Part shown: positions 42,992-51,353 of the stretch, piece after piece
How positions within the stretch are numbered: the first letter of the stretch is position 1
Layout of the letters: every line of letters starts with the position of its first letter
Origin: an uncultured Eubacteriales bacterium
GTDB taxonomy: Bacteria; Bacillota; Clostridia; Lachnospirales; Lachnospiraceae
Reading direction: 5' to 3'
DNA: 64,000 nucleotides
Assembly (NCBI GenBank): GCA_900317515.1
Contig: ONHA01000012.1
Span: 1 to 64,000, forward strand
The notes under the pieces: model-generated
What the model saw: only the letters and a program-made list of their open reading frames with translations
Database searches by the model: none
What the model was told of the DNA's origin: nothing
Position numbers and translations under genes: made by a program

Positions 42992-45191
42992 TTATGAGAT
43001 AGACAAGAGGCGAGTTCCAGTAGATCGTCACCTCATTTGTGGAATAAGACTGGTCATTGTCGATAAAGCAGGCAGCGGGCGCCGCGCCGCCAAGGTACCC
43101 CTGAGCGGTCGGATCCTCGAGCGCGCTGTCCGGGCCGCCGACCAGCATGCCGGGCTGGGCAATCCCCTTCGCGACAGACGGACGATGGTGCGGATGCAGC
43201 GGGGAGGTCTCCCCGAAGCCGGTCACGAAGCAGTAGCCCGTCGCGTTCGTGCCGAGCAGATAGCTGAGCTGCTGCTCTGCGCCCCGGATGTATCTTTGAT
43301 CCTCCGAGAACTGCGCGGCCATGAGCATCGCCATTCCGCGGTTTGCGGCGACCATGTTGCTGCCCCAGATGTAGTCTCCCCCGAGGGCGGAGCCGTAGGC
43401 ATCGCCGCTCATTTTCCCGATGAAATCATCGGCCTTTCCGCGTATGAATCCCTTAGCCGCCTCAGCCAGGTTATTGCTGTCATAGCCGGCCTTCGCGATT
43501 GCATAGTACCCGTAGAGGCTCGTGTCCGTCCAGCCGAGGTCCCCTGCGAGTCCGGCCTCCATGTATTTCGCCGCCTTGTCAAGATACGAGGCCTCCCCCG
43601 TCGCGCGGTAGAGCTGGGCAAGGGCCCAGAAGCGCTCGTCGGTGTCATCCGTGTCCCCGTACTCGCCGGTCACAACGTCGGACGGATTCCTGAAGCCGGC
43701 CGTGTCGGACGGCACGGAGTCGAGATAGGCCTGTGCCTTTTTGGCCGCGGCAAGGCAGGTGTCCGCAAATGCCGGATCCGCCTCGGCGTAATCCTCCGCC
43801 GCCATGGCCATCACCGCCGCAAAGGTTCCCGTCGCCGTCGTCGATACCGGCAGGACAATCAGTTCCTCGGTCTCCTCCTCGGGCATCACAAAGCCCGGGA
43901 AATTTGCGCAGGTCACCTTGTGGTAGACGCCGCCGGTTTCCGGGTCCTGCATTTTCAGCATCCAGTCAAGCTCATACCGCACGATATCAAGTATCCGCTC
44001 GTCCCCGTAGTCCTCCCGGGCAAGAAGGAGGTCAGCCGCGGCCTTCGCCCCGGCCACGATGTAGCGTCCGTAGTCCCCGGCATCGTGCCACCCGCCGGTG
44101 ACATCGATAAATAAGTCCGTCCCGTAGATCCGCGCCTTACCGGTGTGGCAGGGTCCGTGGCCGAAGGTATCATCTTCCACCGCGGTGCCGCACTCCGCAA
44201 GTTCAAAATAATGAAGCGCCGCATCCGTGAGACTGTCGTAGGCGGTATCCGTGATGTTGAACGCCGGGGAGACAGTACCGTCGTCGAGCCGGATATAGTA
44301 TCTGCCTTCCTCCTTAAACTCCGAGAAATCAAGCAGCTGCACATCCTCGTCCGACGATGTATTGTGCTGAGGGGCGGATGCCGTGCCGGTAAAGACCGCC
44401 TTGATGCCGTTTGCGGGGATGACGGAGAAGCTGCCCGCCTCCTTTACGCCCGCTGCGACGGCGATCTTCGTCATGTTCTTCCTGTAGCCCACCTGATTCA
44501 AGCGGATCGACGGGCCTTCGCTCAGTTCTTCCGCCGCGATCCCGGAGCCGTCCGTGAGGCACAGGGAGACATTGTCAAAACGGATGGTGTGGGCTGCATT
44601 TTCCGCATTATACCCTTCCGAGACGCCGCAGTTCATGCACAGTCTCGGCGCAAGGTCGGTCGGCTCCGCCATGGTAAAGGTCCTGGAGATGTGCTGGGTC
44701 GCCGGGCCGATCGTGATTTTCTCGGAAGCGTAGGCGTGATAATCGCCTCCGTTCAGCTGGATGCGCCACTCGATCGTCCGCGGGATGGTGCTTGAAACGT
44801 CGAAGGACATCTCGTAGACGCCGTTCTCATAGACCGAAAAGCCGTCGTAGTAGAGCTGCACGCCGTAGTCGACGCGGCCGACGTCCGTGATGTCGAGGTT
44901 CATCTCTCCGTCCTTTGCGCCGAATTCCGCGGCGCCTCCCTCGAGATAGATATTCCAGCCGTCCGTGCTCCCCTCAAACGAGCCGGTCAGGATCAGGTTC
45001 TGTCCGCCCGCCGCGGCAGATGCGGTGCTCTCCTCCTTCTCTGCCGGCTCCGCCTCCGCTGCCTCCGAGGCCGGCTCCTTCACGCTTTCGGGCTCGGAGC
45101 TCTCGGCCTTCCGAGGTGCCTTAGACCCGCAGGATGTAAAAAATGCAAGAAACACGGCTGCCATAAGAAATGAAAACATTTTTCCGGTCAT
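42975..45191 (-). CDS. surface lipoprotein GH9 cellulase/endoglucanase
   Basis: A 738-residue secreted, lipid-anchored enzyme. Signal peptide with lipobox FFTSC (Cys21), an acidic Ala/Glu/Ser linker (22-65), a CBM4/9-like carbohydrate-binding domain (about 65-215), the CelD-type Ig-like domain (about 226-315) and a GH9 (alpha/alpha)6 barrel. Catalytic residues are visible: Asp370 and Asp373 in GGWHDAGDYGRY, the HPHHRPS substrate loop and Glu720 in NEVTIYWNSP. GAGGAGAACGTGT precedes the ATG. This is the only clearly extracellular glycosidase here and would generate beta-glucan or cello-oligomers for the cytoplasmic GH3 enzymes. Confidence 0.95.
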   Translation of the reverse strand: MTGKMFSFLMAAVFLAFFTSCGSKAPRKAESSEPESVKEPASEAAEAEPAEKEESTASAAAGGQNLILTGSFEGSTDGWNIYLEGGAAEFGAKDGEMNLDITDVGRVDYGVQLYYDGFSVYENGVYEMSFDVSSTIPRTIEWRIQLNGGDYHAYASEKITIGPATQHISRTFTMAEPTDLAPRLCMNCGVSEGYNAENAAHTIRFDNVSLCLTDGSGIAAEELSEGPSIRLNQVGYRKNMTKIAVAAGVKEAGSFSVIPANGIKAVFTGTASAPQHNTSSDEDVQLLDFSEFKEEGRYYIRLDDGTVSPAFNITDTAYDSLTDAALHYFELAECGTAVEDDTFGHGPCHTGKARIYGTDLFIDVTGGWHDAGDYGRYIVAGAKAAADLLLAREDYGDERILDIVRYELDWMLKMQDPETGGVYHKVTCANFPGFVMPEEETEELIVLPVSTTATGTFAAVMAMAAEDYAEADPAFADTCLAAAKKAQAYLDSVPSDTAGFRNPSDVVTGEYGDTDDTDERFWALAQLYRATGEASYLDKAAKYMEAGLAGDLGWTDTSLYGYYAIAKAGYDSNNLAEAAKGFIRGKADDFIGKMSGDAYGSALGGDYIWGSNMVAANRGMAMLMAAQFSEDQRYIRGAEQQLSYLLGTNATGYCFVTGFGETSPLHPHHRPSVAKGIAQPGMLVGGPDSALEDPTAQGYLGGAAPAACFIDNDQSYSTNEVTIYWNSPLVYLIKGLPL

Positions 45192-45228
45192 ACACGTTCT
45201 CCTCTCTGATATTTGTGTGAAAATTCAC

Positions 45229-45394
45229 GTAACTATTCAGCACCCCATTCGCAGCCGCTTAAAGCGGCTTGCTCATGTCGGCGGTCAGAGGTGCTTCGCG
45301 CCTTGGCCGCCTCATAAAAAGGTATGGTTCTTGTTCGAAACGCAAGCGTTTCGCCCCTCAAACCACACCTTTTTATGAGTTGCTGAATAATTAC
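45229..45394. mobile_element. 166-bp palindromic MITE-like element
   Basis: Imperfect 20-bp terminal inverted repeats (45229-45248 and 45375-45394; 17 of 20 match, core TATTCAGCA) bound an element with nested palindromes: 45253-45269 (AGCCGCTT/AAGCGGCT), a 19-bp arm 45311-45329 matching the complement of 45361-45379 at 18 positions, and CGAAACGC/GCGTTTCG at 45336-45353. No ORF is present. It is most simply a non-autonomous mobile or intergenic palindromic element, or a large structured RNA. It takes half of the 326-bp gap between GH9 and htpG; the remainder holds only the htpG terminator. Confidence 0.6.
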
Positions 45395-45472
45395 AAATTT
45401 GCATCTTTTTTCATACTTATTATGCTATTCTGCACAAAAAATGTCAATCTCAACATGCCGATTACACAAAAC

Positions 45473-45503
45473 AAAGGCCGGTCCCGCAGACGGAACCGGC
45501 CTT
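45473..45503 (-). terminator. terminator of htpG
   Basis: On the minus strand AAAGGCCGGTTCC pairs with GGGACCGGCCTTT (one G-U), followed by GTTTTGTG, 14 bp after the htpG stop. Confidence 0.85.
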
Positions 45504-45517
45504 TCATTTTCCTTATC

Positions 45518-47611
45518 TTATTTTGTCAGCATCAGCATGATCTCGTTCGAGCGCTTCACAAACGCGGTCATCTCCTCCTGGGTCAGCGGCTTGTGGGAGA
45601 GCACTGCCAGGTCGTAGAGCTGCTTCTCGATCGTCGGGACGATCTCCTCGTCGCCGTGAGTGAGAACATACTTGACCAGCGGGTGGTTTGCGTTCAGGAC
45701 CAGCGTCTCGGCGCCGCCGAACATGCCCGTGTCATTGCCCATGCCGTACATCTTCATCATGTCCTGCATGCGGCGGTTCTCCTCGGAGAGGGTGATGATG
45801 GCGGCGACGTCCTCGTCCTTCATGGACTTGACTTCGACGGTCAGCTTGTCGTTGCCGAGGTTCTTCTTAAAGCTCTCGCTGAGCGCATCCGCGTCTTCCT
45901 TCTTGACCTCATCCGCCGCGACGAAGTCCTCGGCGAGTTCGGCATCGATGCGGGCGAAGCGGATCTTGTCATTTCTCTGCTCCAGCTGGGAAATGAACGG
46001 ATTGTCGATGTGCTCCTTCAGAATCACGGCGTCCTTGCCTTCCTTGCGGAACATCGCGATGTACTGGGCCTGCTGGACCTCGTCGGTGACATAGAAGACC
46101 GGGGTCTTCTTCGGCTCCTCGTTCTCCTTGCCGGCCTCCTCGACGACTTCGGTATCGGCCTCTTCGCCTTCCTTCTTCTCCTCCTTGAGAACGATCTCGT
46201 TCTTCTCAGCGTACTCCTTGAGGGTCAGGTACTTGCCTTCCAGATCCTTGAAGAGCATGTAGTCCATCATCTTGTCGGCGAACTTAATATCCTTGATGCA
46301 GCCGTACTTGATGAACGGGGATATATCGTCCCAGTATTTCTCATAGTTCTCGCGGTCGGTCTTGCACATGCCGGAGAGCTTGTCCGCGACCTTCTTGGAA
46401 ATGTACTCGCAGATCTTCTTCACCGTGCCGTCGTTCTGCAGCGCGGATCTGGAGACGTTCAGCGGAAGGTCCGGGCAGTCGATCACGCCCTTCATGGTCA
46501 TGAGGAACTCCGGGATGACCTCCTTGATATTGTCCGCGATGAAGACCTGGTTGTTGTAGAGCTTGATCTGGGACTCCAGCGCATCGTACTCGGTGTTGAT
46601 CTTCGGGAAATAAAGGATGCCGCGCAGATTGAACGGGTACTCGGTGTTCAGGTGAATGTAGAAGAGCGGCTCCTTATAGTCGTTGAATACCTTGCGGTAG
46701 AAGCCCTTGTACTCCTCCTCGGTGCACTCGGAGGCTCTCTTCGTCCACAGCGGATGGATATCGTTGATCGGCTGCGGAACCGGCTTCACCTCCGGCTTGA
46801 ACTCGGCTTCCGCCTTCGCGGCGGCCTCGTCGGCAAGGCGCTTCTTCTCTTCCTCGGCGCAGCCTTCCGGAGCGTCCTTCTCGGCGTCCTCGCGGGCCCT
46901 CTTCACCGCATCCTCCTTGTTCTTCGCGTTGCGGGTGGCACGTCTCTCATCCTCCTCTGCCTCGCGCTTCTTGGCACCCTCGCTTGCGTCCGTGAGGAAG
47001 ATCGGGGTCGGCATGAAGGAGCAGTATTTCTCAAGGATCGAGCGAATGCGGTACTCGTTGCAGAACTCGTAGCACTCATCGTTCAGGAACAGGGTGATCT
47101 CCGTGCCGGTGCCCTGCTTTGTGCCCTCGCCGATCGCATACTCGGACTCGCCGTCGCTCTCCCAGTGGACCGGCTTTGCGCCTTCCTGGTAGGACAGGGT
47201 GTCGATGTGGACCTCGTCCGCAACCATGAACGCGGAGTAGAAGCCGAGGCCGAAGTGGCCGATGATCTGGTCCTGGTCTGTCTTTCCTTCATATTTCTTG
47301 AGGAACTCGGTCGCGCCGGAGAAGGCGATCTGGGTGATGTACTTTTCGACCTCCTCCTCGGTCATGCCGATACCGTTATCGATGAACTTCAGAGTGTGCT
47401 CGTCGGGGTTCACGATGACGTCCACGCGATACTCCGGGGAGACCTCCGGCTTGTACTCGCCGACACCCTCCAGCTTTTTCAGCTTGGTGATCGCGTCGCA
47501 GGCGTTGGCGATCTGCTCGCGCACGAAGATGTCGTGGTCCGAATAGAGCCACTTTTTGATGATCGGAAGCATATTTTCACTGTTGATGGATAATTTTCCT
47601 GTCTTAGCCAT
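45518..47611 (-). CDS. htpG: molecular chaperone HtpG (Hsp90)
   Basis: A 697-residue bacterial Hsp90. The N-terminal GHKL ATPase contains EQIANACDAITK, the lid motif FIDNGIGMTEEEV and GHFGLGFYSAF; the middle domain has LPLNVSRSALQND with the catalytic Arg loop; the C-terminal dimer domain has MEDMMK-like methionine-rich helices (RRMQDMMKMYGMG). An acidic/Lys-rich insert lies at about 230-290. Start at 47611 with AAAGGAGTACAATT. Length is above the usual 620-640 because of the inserts. A TTGACA promoter and a CIRCE box precede it. Confidence 0.96.
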   Translation of the reverse strand: MAKTGKLSINSENMLPIIKKWLYSDHDIFVREQIANACDAITKLKKLEGVGEYKPEVSPEYRVDVIVNPDEHTLKFIDNGIGMTEEEVEKYITQIAFSGATEFLKKYEGKTDQDQIIGHFGLGFYSAFMVADEVHIDTLSYQEGAKPVHWESDGESEYAIGEGTKQGTGTEITLFLNDECYEFCNEYRIRSILEKYCSFMPTPIFLTDASEGAKKREAEEDERRATRNAKNKEDAVKRAREDAEKDAPEGCAEEEKKRLADEAAAKAEAEFKPEVKPVPQPINDIHPLWTKRASECTEEEYKGFYRKVFNDYKEPLFYIHLNTEYPFNLRGILYFPKINTEYDALESQIKLYNNQVFIADNIKEVIPEFLMTMKGVIDCPDLPLNVSRSALQNDGTVKKICEYISKKVADKLSGMCKTDRENYEKYWDDISPFIKYGCIKDIKFADKMMDYMLFKDLEGKYLTLKEYAEKNEIVLKEEKKEGEEADTEVVEEAGKENEEPKKTPVFYVTDEVQQAQYIAMFRKEGKDAVILKEHIDNPFISQLEQRNDKIRFARIDAELAEDFVAADEVKKEDADALSESFKKNLGNDKLTVEVKSMKDEDVAAIITLSEENRRMQDMMKMYGMGNDTGMFGGAETLVLNANHPLVKYVLTHGDEEIVPTIEKQLYDLAVLSHKPLTQEEMTAFVKRSNEIMLMLTK

Positions 47612-47645
47612 AATTGTACTCCTTTGCTTTTTTAAGCTAAAAGAC

Positions 47646-47674
47646 ATGATAAACCCTCAAAAGTGAAATGTCAA
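47646..47674 (-). promoter_or_regulatory. sigma-A promoter of htpG
   Basis: Minus-strand TTGACA (47669-47674), 17 bp, TATCAT (47646-47651). Confidence 0.9.
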
Positions 47675-47681
47675 GAGAAAA

Positions 47682-47708
47682 TCAGCACTCTTTCTTGTCG
47701 AGTGCTAA
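47682..47708 (-). promoter_or_regulatory. CIRCE element (HrcA operator)
   Basis: TCAGCACTC-N9-GAGTGCTAA, differing from the consensus TTAGCACTC-N9-GAGTGCTAA at one base. It ends 8 bp upstream of the htpG -35, implying heat-shock control by HrcA. Confidence 0.9.
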
Positions 47709-47715
47709 CAAAACT

Positions 47716-47752
47716 GTAAAAAAGAACGGTTCCCGGATTCTCCGGAAACCGT
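47716..47752 (-). terminator. terminator of the small acidic gene
   Basis: ACGGTTTCCGG/ (CC)GGGAACCGT stem on the minus strand (47726-47752) followed by TCTTTTTT. Confidence 0.85.
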
Positions 47753-47778
47753 CCCGCTTACGTTCATTACATATACTA

Positions 47779-48042
47779 TTATCCCTGCACCACCAGATAC
47801 TTCCCGTCCGGCATCAGGAACACCTCCGCGGCATCCGCGAGCTCCTCATCGGTGAGGTCCGACATATCCATCCCGAACCCGTCGAGGCACTCACGGACCT
47901 CCTCGATGCTGTCCACCACCTCGGCCATGCAGTCCACAAGGAAATCGTCCGCCTCCTCCGGAGTGTTCGCCACCGGCTCATCAAACAGTCTGCCCTGATT
48001 CTCAAGAAATGCGCTTAAATACTCTTTCTTAAATAGAGACAT
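47779..48042 (-). CDS. small acidic protein of unknown function
   Basis: An 87-residue, strongly acidic soluble protein (for example NTPEEADDFLVDCMAEVVDS and MDMSDLTDEELADAAEVF) with helical character and no signal peptide. CACGGAGGAAAAACC precedes the ATG. It lies 20 bp after the HAD phosphatase gene, so it is likely last in the glnS-HAD operon, and is followed by a terminator. Not recognised. Confidence 0.75.
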   Translation of the reverse strand: MSLFKKEYLSAFLENQGRLFDEPVANTPEEADDFLVDCMAEVVDSIEEVRECLDGFGMDMSDLTDEELADAAEVFLMPDGKYLVVQG

Positions 48043-48062
48043 GGTTTTTCCTCCGTGCTTTA

Positions 48063-48725
48063 TTATATTTTTTTAAGCAGCTCCGGAATTTCCTCCGGGC
48101 TCCTCACAATATGATCTGCTCCGCAGGCGATAAGATCCTCCTCATCCTGATAGCCCCAGGTGACCGCGATCGTCTTCATGCCGGCACTCTTGCCGGTCCT
48201 GATATCAATCGTCATGTCCCCGATGTAGCAGCACTCTTCCGGCAGAACGCCGAGTTCCCTTGCCGTCATGACAGCTCCGGTCGGGTCCGGCTTCACCGGA
48301 ACGCCCTTTCTCTGCCCGTGTACCGCGTCAAACGTGCCCTCCGGATAGCCCCCGGCGACCGCCTTGACCGTCGAGTCATCCGGCTTGTTCGAGTTGACCG
48401 CCAGAAAGTACCCGGCATCCTTAAGGCTCTTTAACACCTCCGGCATCCCCTCATAGGGCACCGTGCGGTAGAGCGGATCCTCCGCCAGGAATTTCCGGTA
48501 GAGAATGATCGCGGCATCAAAGTTTTCCCGGTTATAGCCCCCGGCCCGCATCAGCGCTTTGCTCACCAGCGTGTCCGCGCCGTCCCCGCAGTAGGAGCGG
48601 AAATCCTCCTTCGGCTGTTCCTCAAACCCCAGTTCCCGCAGCATCCTGTTGCCGGCCTTTGTAATGGATTCGAGCGTATAGAGAATCGTCCCGTCAAGGT
48701 CAAACATGCATGCTTTAATCATCAT
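48063..48725 (-). CDS. HAD-superfamily hydrolase, phosphoglycolate phosphatase-like
   Basis: A 220-residue HAD phosphatase. Motif I FDLDGT with nucleophile Asp9 and Asp11, an alpha-helical C1 cap, motif II VNSNKP, motif III VKPDPTGAV and motif IV CYIGDMTIDI are all intact. The length and cap fit the Gph/PpaX branch, which removes phosphate from phosphoglycolate or related small metabolites; the true substrate cannot be read from sequence. The start could be 48725 or the next codon. It is 7 bp after glnS. Confidence 0.88.
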   Translation of the reverse strand: MMIKACMFDLDGTILYTLESITKAGNRMLRELGFEEQPKEDFRSYCGDGADTLVSKALMRAGGYNRENFDAAIILYRKFLAEDPLYRTVPYEGMPEVLKSLKDAGYFLAVNSNKPDDSTVKAVAGGYPEGTFDAVHGQRKGVPVKPDPTGAVMTARELGVLPEECCYIGDMTIDIRTGKSAGMKTIAVTWGYQDEEDLIACGADHIVRSPEEIPELLKKI

Positions 48726-48732
48726 TCCGCCC

Positions 48733-50415
48733 TCATGCCTTCGGCATTTTAAAGGAGCTCTTAAGCGTCACGATGCGGTTGAAGACCGGTGCGCCCGGCT
48801 TTGAGTCATGGCAGTCGACATTGTAGAAGCCGCTGCGCACGAACTGGAAGCTGTCGTAGGGCTTGACGTCCCGGAGTGCCGGCTCGAGCTTTGCATGCTC
48901 GATCACGGTCAGGGAGTTCGGATTGAGGTTCAGCTCACCCGTCTCCTTGTCGTAGACGCCCTTCTCCTCGTCCACCAGGTTCTCGTAGAGACGAACCGTC
49001 GCGTCGAAGGACTCCTTCGCCGGTACCCAGTGGATCGTTCCCTTGACCTTGCGGCCGGTAAAGCCGGAGCCGACCTTGGTCTCCGGGTCATAGGTGCAGT
49101 GGACGACCGTCACGTTGCCGTTCTCGTCCTTCTCGCAGCTGACGGCCTTGACGAAGTAGGCGTGCATGAGACGCACTTCATTTCCCGGATAGAGCCTCTT
49201 GTACTTCGGAACCGGCTCCTCCATGAAATCGTCCCGCTCGATGTAGAGCTCCCGGCCGAACGGCACCTCGCGGGTCCCGAGCTCCGGATTCTCCAGATTG
49301 TTCTCCGCGGTCAGCATCTCGGTCTGGCCTTCCGGATAGTTGTCGATCACGAGCTTGATCGGGTCAAGGACCGCCATCATGCGCGGTGCCTTCATCTTAA
49401 GATCGTCGCGGACGCAGAACTCGAGCATCGCGTAGTCGATCGAGGAGTCCGCCTTGGAGACGCCGGCCAGCTCGACGAATTTCCGGATCGCATCCGGCGT
49501 GAAGCCGCGGCGGCGAAGAGCCGCGATCGTGACCAGGCGCGGATCGTCCCAGCCGTCCACGATGCCGTTCTCAACCAGCTTCTTGATGTAGCGCTTGCCG
49601 GTGACGACGTTGGTCAGGTACATTTTCGCAAACTCGATCTGCTTGGGCGGATGCTCCCACTCGGTGTTGTCGACGACCCACTCGTAGAGCGGCCTGTGAT
49701 CCTCAAACTCGAGTGTGCAGATGGAGTGCGTGACGCCCTCGATCGCGTCCTCGATCGGATGGGCGAAATCATACATCGGGTAAATGCACCACTTATCCCC
49801 TGTATTGTGATGAGACAGGCGGGCGATACGGTAGATGACCGGGTCGCGCATGTTGATATTCGGTGCGGCCATGTCGATCTTTGCGCGGAGAACCTTGGAG
49901 CCGTCCGGATAGACACCGTCCTTCATTTCCGTGAAGAGTTTTAAATTCTCCTCGATCGAGCGGTCGCGGTACGGGCTGTTCTTTCCCGGCTCGGTCAGGG
50001 TCCCGCGGTACTCACGAATCTCCTCGGCCGAGAGATCGCAGACAAATGCAAGCCCCTTCTTGATGAGCAGCACGGCCTTCTCATACATCACATCGAAATA
50101 GTCGGATGCAAAATAGAGATGGCTCCCGAACTCGGCCCCGAGCCAGCGGACATCCGCCTCAATCGACTCGACGAACTCGGTCTTCTCCTTCGTGGGGTTG
50201 GTGTCGTCAAAGCGAAGATTGAACTGGCCGTTGTACTCCTGCGCCAGACCGTAGTTTAAAAGGATCGATTTTGCGTGTCCGATGTGCAGGTAGCCGTTCG
50301 GCTCCGGCGGGAAGCGCGTCACGATCTTCTCGTATTTTCCTTCAGCGAGATCTTTGTCGATGATATTTTCAATAAAATTTCTGGAAACAACTTCTTTTTT
50401 TGCGATTTCTTCCAC
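48733..50415 (-). CDS. glnS: glutaminyl-tRNA synthetase
   Basis: A 560-residue class I synthetase. The HIGH motif is in [15 protein letters not shown]; the second signature, normally VMSKR in E. coli, reads [11 protein letters not shown] here; the anticodon-binding beta barrels occupy the C-terminal third (from about 340). The GTG start at 50415 follows TCGGAGGGAGAGACA. Presence of GlnRS in a clostridial genome means Gln-tRNA can be charged directly rather than only by GatCAB amidation. Head of a likely glnS-HAD-small protein operon. Confidence 0.94.
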   Translation of the reverse strand: MEEIAKKEVVSRNFIENIIDKDLAEGKYEKIVTRFPPEPNGYLHIGHAKSILLNYGLAQEYNGQFNLRFDDTNPTKEKTEFVESIEADVRWLGAEFGSHLYFASDYFDVMYEKAVLLIKKGLAFVCDLSAEEIREYRGTLTEPGKNSPYRDRSIEENLKLFTEMKDGVYPDGSKVLRAKIDMAAPNINMRDPVIYRIARLSHHNTGDKWCIYPMYDFAHPIEDAIEGVTHSICTLEFEDHRPLYEWVVDNTEWEHPPKQIEFAKMYLTNVVTGKRYIKKLVENGIVDGWDDPRLVTIAALRRRGFTPDAIRKFVELAGVSKADSSIDYAMLEFCVRDDLKMKAPRMMAVLDPIKLVIDNYPEGQTEMLTAENNLENPELGTREVPFGRELYIERDDFMEEPVPKYKRLYPGNEVRLMHAYFVKAVSCEKDENGNVTVVHCTYDPETKVGSGFTGRKVKGTIHWVPAKESFDATVRLYENLVDEEKGVYDKETGELNLNPNSLTVIEHAKLEPALRDVKPYDSFQFVRSGFYNVDCHDSKPGAPVFNRIVTLKSSFKMPKA

Positions 50416-50527
50416 TGTCTCTCCCTCCGAAACGGGTTTTCCCCTTGTATTCGGTAATCATACCATAGCTTTTTAAAAGATGCAAAGGTTTATCGGTACG
50501 AATGGACTGGTAAAACCGTGTTTTATG

Positions 50528-50536
50528 TGTTATCAT
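50528..50536 (+). promoter_or_regulatory. extended -10 promoter candidate
   Basis: TGT-TATCAT (50531-50536), 33 bp before the start at 50569; weak -35. Confidence 0.5.
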
Positions 50537-50568
50537 AAGTTTCTGATAGAATCGGAAAGGAGCACTCT

Positions 50569-51294
50569 ATGGAAAAAATCATAAAATACGTGACCGGCGT
50601 CCCGGCCTACCTCAAATATATGTGGAATGATCACTTCGTTCTCACGATCATCCTGCTAAGTTTATTTTTGCTGGTGGCCTTCTTCAATTTCAAATTCGTC
50701 CCCTTCATCCGCAAGGTTGTGGTGGCGGGCCTGATCCTTCTGGGACTTGTCGGCGCAATCAACGGAAGACGCCAGCACGGCTACCAGATGCTCTGCACGG
50801 CGGTCATCTTCCTCGTCGTTCTTCTGCTCGTCCGCATCCTCATGAATGAGATCACGGAGATCCGCAGGAGCCGCCTGAACGCCCGGATCGAGAAGAGACA
50901 GCTCGAGCGGGCCCGCACAAGAAGAGGCGATTTCTCCAAGAGACGCGGCTACAGCGGAAAGACAAGACCCACTGAAACCCCGACAGCCGTGGAGACCACG
51001 GTCCGCGCGGACATCGAGGAGATCATCGGCAGCAAGCTCCCGGAAAAGGAAACCTGGCACTCCTCGGAAGAGCCGAAGGTTCCGATCCTTCCCGGCGATG
51101 AGACCGCCGTTCTTCCCGAAGGCATCTTCTACGCAAGACCGAACACGGAGGAAAAGCACTTCGACGGCAACTCCGTTCTGGCTGCCGACATCTACGAGGC
51201 CCTCTTAAAGCTCGGAAAGCTCAAGGACCAGGGCATCATCACGGAGCTCGAGTTCCAGAAGAAAAAGACCGAGCTGCTCGAAAAGATCAAATAA
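50569..51294 (+). CDS. membrane protein with C-terminal SHOCT-like domain
   Basis: A 241-residue protein with three membrane helices (about 22-42, 46-63, 70-90), then a basic region rich in Arg (ARIEKRQLERARTRRGD), an acidic linker, and a C-terminal helix pair YEALLKLGKLKDQGIITELE, followed by FQKKKTELL, the pattern of SHOCT domains (short C-terminal domains found on many membrane proteins). GAAAGGAGCACTCT precedes the ATG. Function unknown. It stands alone between its own promoter and a terminator. Confidence 0.78.
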   Translation: MEKIIKYVTGVPAYLKYMWNDHFVLTIILLSLFLLVAFFNFKFVPFIRKVVVAGLILLGLVGAINGRRQHGYQMLCTAVIFLVVLLLVRILMNEITEIRRSRLNARIEKRQLERARTRRGDFSKRRGYSGKTRPTETPTAVETTVRADIEEIIGSKLPEKETWHSSEEPKVPILPGDETAVLPEGIFYARPNTEEKHFDGNSVLAADIYEALLKLGKLKDQGIITELEFQKKKTELLEKIK

Positions 51295-51308
51295 TCTCAG
51301 GGAAATGC

Positions 51309-51342
51309 AAAATGACCGCTGCCTTACGGCAGCGGTCATTTT
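51309..51342. terminator. bidirectional terminator
   Basis: AAAATGACCGCTGCC (51309-51323) pairs perfectly with GGCAGCGGTCATTTT (51328-51342) around TTAC; between convergent genes. Confidence 0.92.
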
Positions 51343-51353
51343 AATTTGCCTTA

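Noticed and set aside
45269..47593. 774-residue plus-strand ORF opposite htpG
   Set aside because: Despite its length it is a Leu/Asp/His-rich antisense frame of htpG and its first part lies in the palindromic element; no domain or ribosome site.
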